Assembly: GCA_016872595.1 (NCBI GenBank)
Contig: VGZJ01000003.1
Coordinates: 1-63,578 of the forward strand
Source of the DNA: Planctomycetota bacterium
Lineage (GTDB): Bacteria; Planctomycetota; Planctomycetia; Gemmatales; Gemmataceae
DNA length: 63,578 bases
Reading direction: 5' to 3'
The translations under genes were made by a program, and so were the position numbers. Of the stretch, positions 61,591 to 63,578 are shown in pieces. Each line of letters opens with the position of its first letter. The stretch's first letter is position 1. The notes beneath the pieces are model-generated. The model saw nothing but the letters and a program-made list of their open reading frames with translations, did no database searches and had not been told where the DNA came from.

Positions 61591-61941
61591 TTACACTCCG
61601 ACCGCGCTCAAATCCCAATGTGCAATCGTGTCGGGGTGCCCGCACGATAGAGCGACTACCTCCAACTCGTAGACTCGCCCTCGGCAGATGTAGAGGTGTG
61701 AGATTGCTCCGCAATCAAGTTCCGAACTCGTGATAAAAGGGCCATCAAGCGAGCAGTCCTGCGGCCCGTTTGAATCGACGATCAATTCGAGCGCTTCGGG
61801 CTCAAGTGTCGTGAAAAAGCCTGATGGGGTAACGAGGCGTTCGGTTACGCGGGCCACCGCTAACTGGCGAGCGAGTGGTTCACTCGTCGCACGCAGGGCG
61901 ATCCACACAAGGATGTCGCGTTCAAGTGGTGTTGGCTCCAC
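61591..61941 (-). CDS. Small hypothetical protein
   Basis: The 116-residue soluble protein starts EPTPLERDILVWIALRATSE, with a helical first half. Its second half is beta-rich with three Cys (DCGAISHLYICRGRVYELEVVALSCG). No family recognised; the composition and size resemble immunity-type proteins. ATG 61941. It lies between an inverted doublet and a decayed end of a racemase gene. Confidence 0.5.
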   Translation of the reverse strand: MEPTPLERDILVWIALRATSEPLARQLAVARVTERLVTPSGFFTTLEPEALELIVDSNGPQDCSLDGPFITSSELDCGAISHLYICRGRVYELEVVALSCGHPDTIAHWDLSAVGV

Positions 61942-61983
61942 ATCCCGCCCCTTTCGTTGAACTTGGTCCGCACGCCAACCACC

Positions 61984-62014
61984 CTACACCTCGAACCGCT
62001 TCAGCGCGTCGTGG
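61984..62014 (-). pseudogene. C-terminal stub of a second enolase-superfamily gene
   Basis: Reading minus-strand, 62014-61984 gives ..HDALKRFEV and TAG, matching the end NRDALKRFGV of the racemase gene at 62618. About 29 of 33 bases agree with 62618-62650. It is an isolated fragment with no body. Confidence 0.45.
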
Positions 62015-62031
62015 GTACCTCATGAAGCGCA

Positions 62032-62598
62032 TCACACCACCGACTGCCCCAATTCGACCAGCAGATCAAACTCGGCTTCGCACCACCGACACATGAACCA
62101 GCCGGTAGCGCGTTGCAGTAAACAGCCCAAACGATGCTGTCCTTGAAACCCGGCCAATGCCGCCATCAACTGCAGCCGATCACGCTCTGCGTCAGGGCCA
62201 GATGGTGGTACCACGAGCGCTTCGCACGTCAGGGGTACAGCGTCCCGAACTGCGCTATCGTAGTCAGCGACCAGCCACTCAGGAGGTTCGGGCATTTCTT
62301 CTCTCGCCCCGAAAGGCACTCCGAGCAACAGCGCATCCAACCCGGCAGAGGAGAGCAGTTCTCTACGTTGGCCGGGTGGCAACCGACCGGCTGCGTAAAT
62401 GAAGTGCGGAATCACAGCCAGTGTCGTGTGGTACACGGAACACTGGTGACAGACATAGTTCTCGGAGTCGAACTCGCTCACCACCTGCTTTGCGGTTGTG
62501 GGGTCTTCCCACAGACGGCGCAACGCTGGCAGGAACCTGCTCGCTACGGAGTAGCCAGTCCACAACTCGTGCCAGCGCGGATCGTCGAGGGAGAGCAT
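62032..62598 (-). CDS. Hypothetical protein of the DPRW-type immunity-like family
   Basis: The 188-residue soluble protein starts LSLDDPRWHELWTGYSVASR, followed by YVCHQCSVYHTTLAVIPHFIY. This pattern (DPRW..L, then CHQ..V..AS.AAVPHL) I associate with a HEAT-like family often found beside polymorphic toxins or as orphan immunity genes. The C-terminal half holds ALAGFQGQHRLGCLLQ and a Cys-rich CRWCEAEFD. ATG 62598. It lies 20 bases from the racemase stop and downstream of it on the same strand. Function unproven. Confidence 0.6.
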   Translation of the reverse strand: MLSLDDPRWHELWTGYSVASRFLPALRRLWEDPTTAKQVVSEFDSENYVCHQCSVYHTTLAVIPHFIYAAGRLPPGQRRELLSSAGLDALLLGVPFGAREEMPEPPEWLVADYDSAVRDAVPLTCEALVVPPSGPDAERDRLQLMAALAGFQGQHRLGCLLQRATGWFMCRWCEAEFDLLVELGQSVV

Positions 62599-62617
62599 TT
62601 GTGGCTCCGTAATTGCG

Positions 62618-63520
62618 TTACACCCCGAAGCGCTTGAGCGCGTCGCGGTTCAGTTCGATTCCTAGCCCCGGCGCGTCGGGGATCGTGAGGTAGCCGTCGG
62701 CGTCGGGGCGGAAGGGAACCGTCAGCAGGTCGTCGATGTACGGCGACGGGGACAGGAACTCGACGTACTTCGCGACTGGCATTGCGGCCGAGAGTTGTAG
62801 GTCGGCGGCGAGGCCGATGGCCGTGTTCCAGCCGTGCGGCACCCACTGTACGTTGTGCTCGTATGCCATCCACGCGATGCGATACGCTTCCGTCAGCCCG
62901 CCGCACTTGGTGCAGTCCGGTTGAATGATGTCCGCGGCGTGCTGCTGGATCAGCGGCCAGAAGCTCTGGCGGCGTGTGAAGACTTCGCCGGTGGCGATGG
63001 GCAGTGGGGCGTTCTTGCGCAGTTCCGAGAAGCCCGCGAGGTCGTCCGGCGGGAGCGCTTCCTCGAACCACGTCACGTCGTAGTTGGCGAGCATGTGCGC
63101 GGTGCGCAGCGCCCACTTGTAGCCGTGCGGCCAGTAGGCGTCGCTGCCGCCGGCATCGACCATGATCTCGACGTTCGGCCCGACAGTGTCGCGCGCGGTT
63201 CGAATCAGAAGCTCGTCGGTCTTCGCGTCGCGCCGGCCGAACGGCTTCCAGCCGAGCTTGATCGCCTTAAAGCCGCGCGCGACCGCGGCCTTCAGCTTCT
63301 CGCGCAGCGCGTCCGGCTCCGCGAACAGCAGCGACCCGTAGGGCTTGATCTTGGTGCGGTAGTTGCCGCCCAACAACCGCGACACCGGCTGCTTCGTGAG
63401 CTTGCCGAATAGGTCCCAGAGGGCGATGTCGATGCCGCTGATAGCGTGTTCGACGCTGCCCCCGCGACCCTGCCAGAAGGTATTAGACTCGTTGCGCAAT
63501 AGGTGTTGGTTCAGTCGCAC
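62618..63520 (-). CDS. Mandelate racemase/enolase superfamily enzyme, N-terminally truncated
   Basis: The real homology spans from 63484 (NTFWQGRGGSVEHAISGIDI) to the stop. It covers the barrel domain: KAIKLGWKPFG (catalytic Lys), metal ligands VDAGGSDAYW, WFEEALPPDD and ATGEVFTRRQS, and VPHGWNTAIGL. The N-terminal capping domain of about 110 residues is missing. Upstream residues ..RLNQHLLRNES come from the terminal repeat, which keeps the frame open to the window end, with a GTG at 63520 as nominal start. It is probably a dehydratase-type member (galactonate-like). Function is doubtful without the cap. Confidence 0.75.
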   Translation of the reverse strand: MRLNQHLLRNESNTFWQGRGGSVEHAISGIDIALWDLFGKLTKQPVSRLLGGNYRTKIKPYGSLLFAEPDALREKLKAAVARGFKAIKLGWKPFGRRDAKTDELLIRTARDTVGPNVEIMVDAGGSDAYWPHGYKWALRTAHMLANYDVTWFEEALPPDDLAGFSELRKNAPLPIATGEVFTRRQSFWPLIQQHAADIIQPDCTKCGGLTEAYRIAWMAYEHNVQWVPHGWNTAIGLAADLQLSAAMPVAKYVEFLSPSPYIDDLLTVPFRPDADGYLTIPDAPGLGIELNRDALKRFGV

Positions 63521-63578
63521 TTCGGCCAGACGATCCTGTGTGGTCGTTACCCGTACATCCGGTTGTGGAGTCCGGCGA
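63484..63578 (-). mobile_element. Right copy of the terminal inverted repeat
   Basis: Exact reverse complement of 34-128. Its inner terminus (63484) cuts the racemase gene inside an Asn codon. The sequence continues past the window end. See the left copy for interpretation. Confidence 0.5.

Noticed and set aside
62640-62670. GGTTCAGTTCGATTCC, resembling a tRNA T-loop
   Set aside because: It lies inside the racemase coding region, with no matching acceptor or anticodon stems nearby.

Overview
The window reads as a chromosomal contig from a high-GC planctomycete of the family Gemmataceae, most like Gemmata. The pointers are DUF1501, DUF1549/DUF1553 and DUF1559 proteins, a TIGR02996-type leucine-rich repeat protein, WD40-rich proteins, a WD40-caspase, an ECF sigma factor with a residual WD40 tail, and many Pro/Gly-rich lipoproteins. 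No rRNA, tRNA, CRISPR array or complete transposase was seen. The two ends (34-128 and 63484-63578) are perfect 95-base inverted copies of one sequence. They are probably the same end of an inserted element; the genes next to both copies look cut.

Layout: 0.1-2.8 kb holds a truncated Gemmata-type hypothetical gene, a TPR-like gene and decayed DUF1559 and lipoprotein genes. 2.8-9.0 kb has rtcB, archease, fabH, a putative metallopeptidase, two lipoproteins and larB. 9.1-19.6 kb has a large secreted protein, an FHA-GGDEF diguanylate cyclase, cardiolipin synthase, an MDR reductase, a sulfur-handling unit (rhodanese-DUF2892 and CoA-disulfide reductase-rhodanese) divergent from an ArsR regulator, an LRR protein and a MoxR-type AAA+ ATPase. 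19.8-20.2 kb is a gene-poor repeat array. 20.2-25 kb has a GT39-like membrane glycosyltransferase carrying an in-frame repeat insertion, a zinc peptidase, a DUF2237 protein, a frameshifted kinase-like gene and a lipase-like hydrolase. 25-32 kb is a central-metabolism block: mdh divergent from gap, an unknown zinc-ribbon membrane protein, pgk, accD and a protein kinase.

32-42 kb has an ECF sigma factor, DUF1501 and DUF1549/1553 proteins (the planctomycete surface/cytochrome set), an Ldh2-type dehydrogenase, an XRE regulator and a rhodanese. 42-54 kb looks like an extracellular glycan-processing region: WD40 and PQQ propellers, a kinase-like P-loop protein, a G8-domain beta-helix protein, a BNR sialidase-like protein, a DUF1080 hydrolase and a sialate O-acetylesterase-like enzyme. 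54.2-57 kb is a DadA-like oxidase, Rid protein and creatininase cluster. 57.0-57.4 kb is a second copy of the 19.8 kb repeat array. 57.4-60.8 kb contains head-to-head remains of a WD40-caspase gene and a Ser/Thr kinase gene. 61-63.5 kb has three small unknown (possibly immunity-like) genes and an enolase-superfamily gene cut by the terminal repeat.

The most striking non-coding feature is the density of paired inverted hairpins in intergenic gaps. At least eleven are present, in several sequence families. They resemble REP doublets (REPINs), and one has been captured in frame inside a glycosyltransferase gene. The two related arrays at 19.8 and 57.1 kb are the best candidates for something undescribed.
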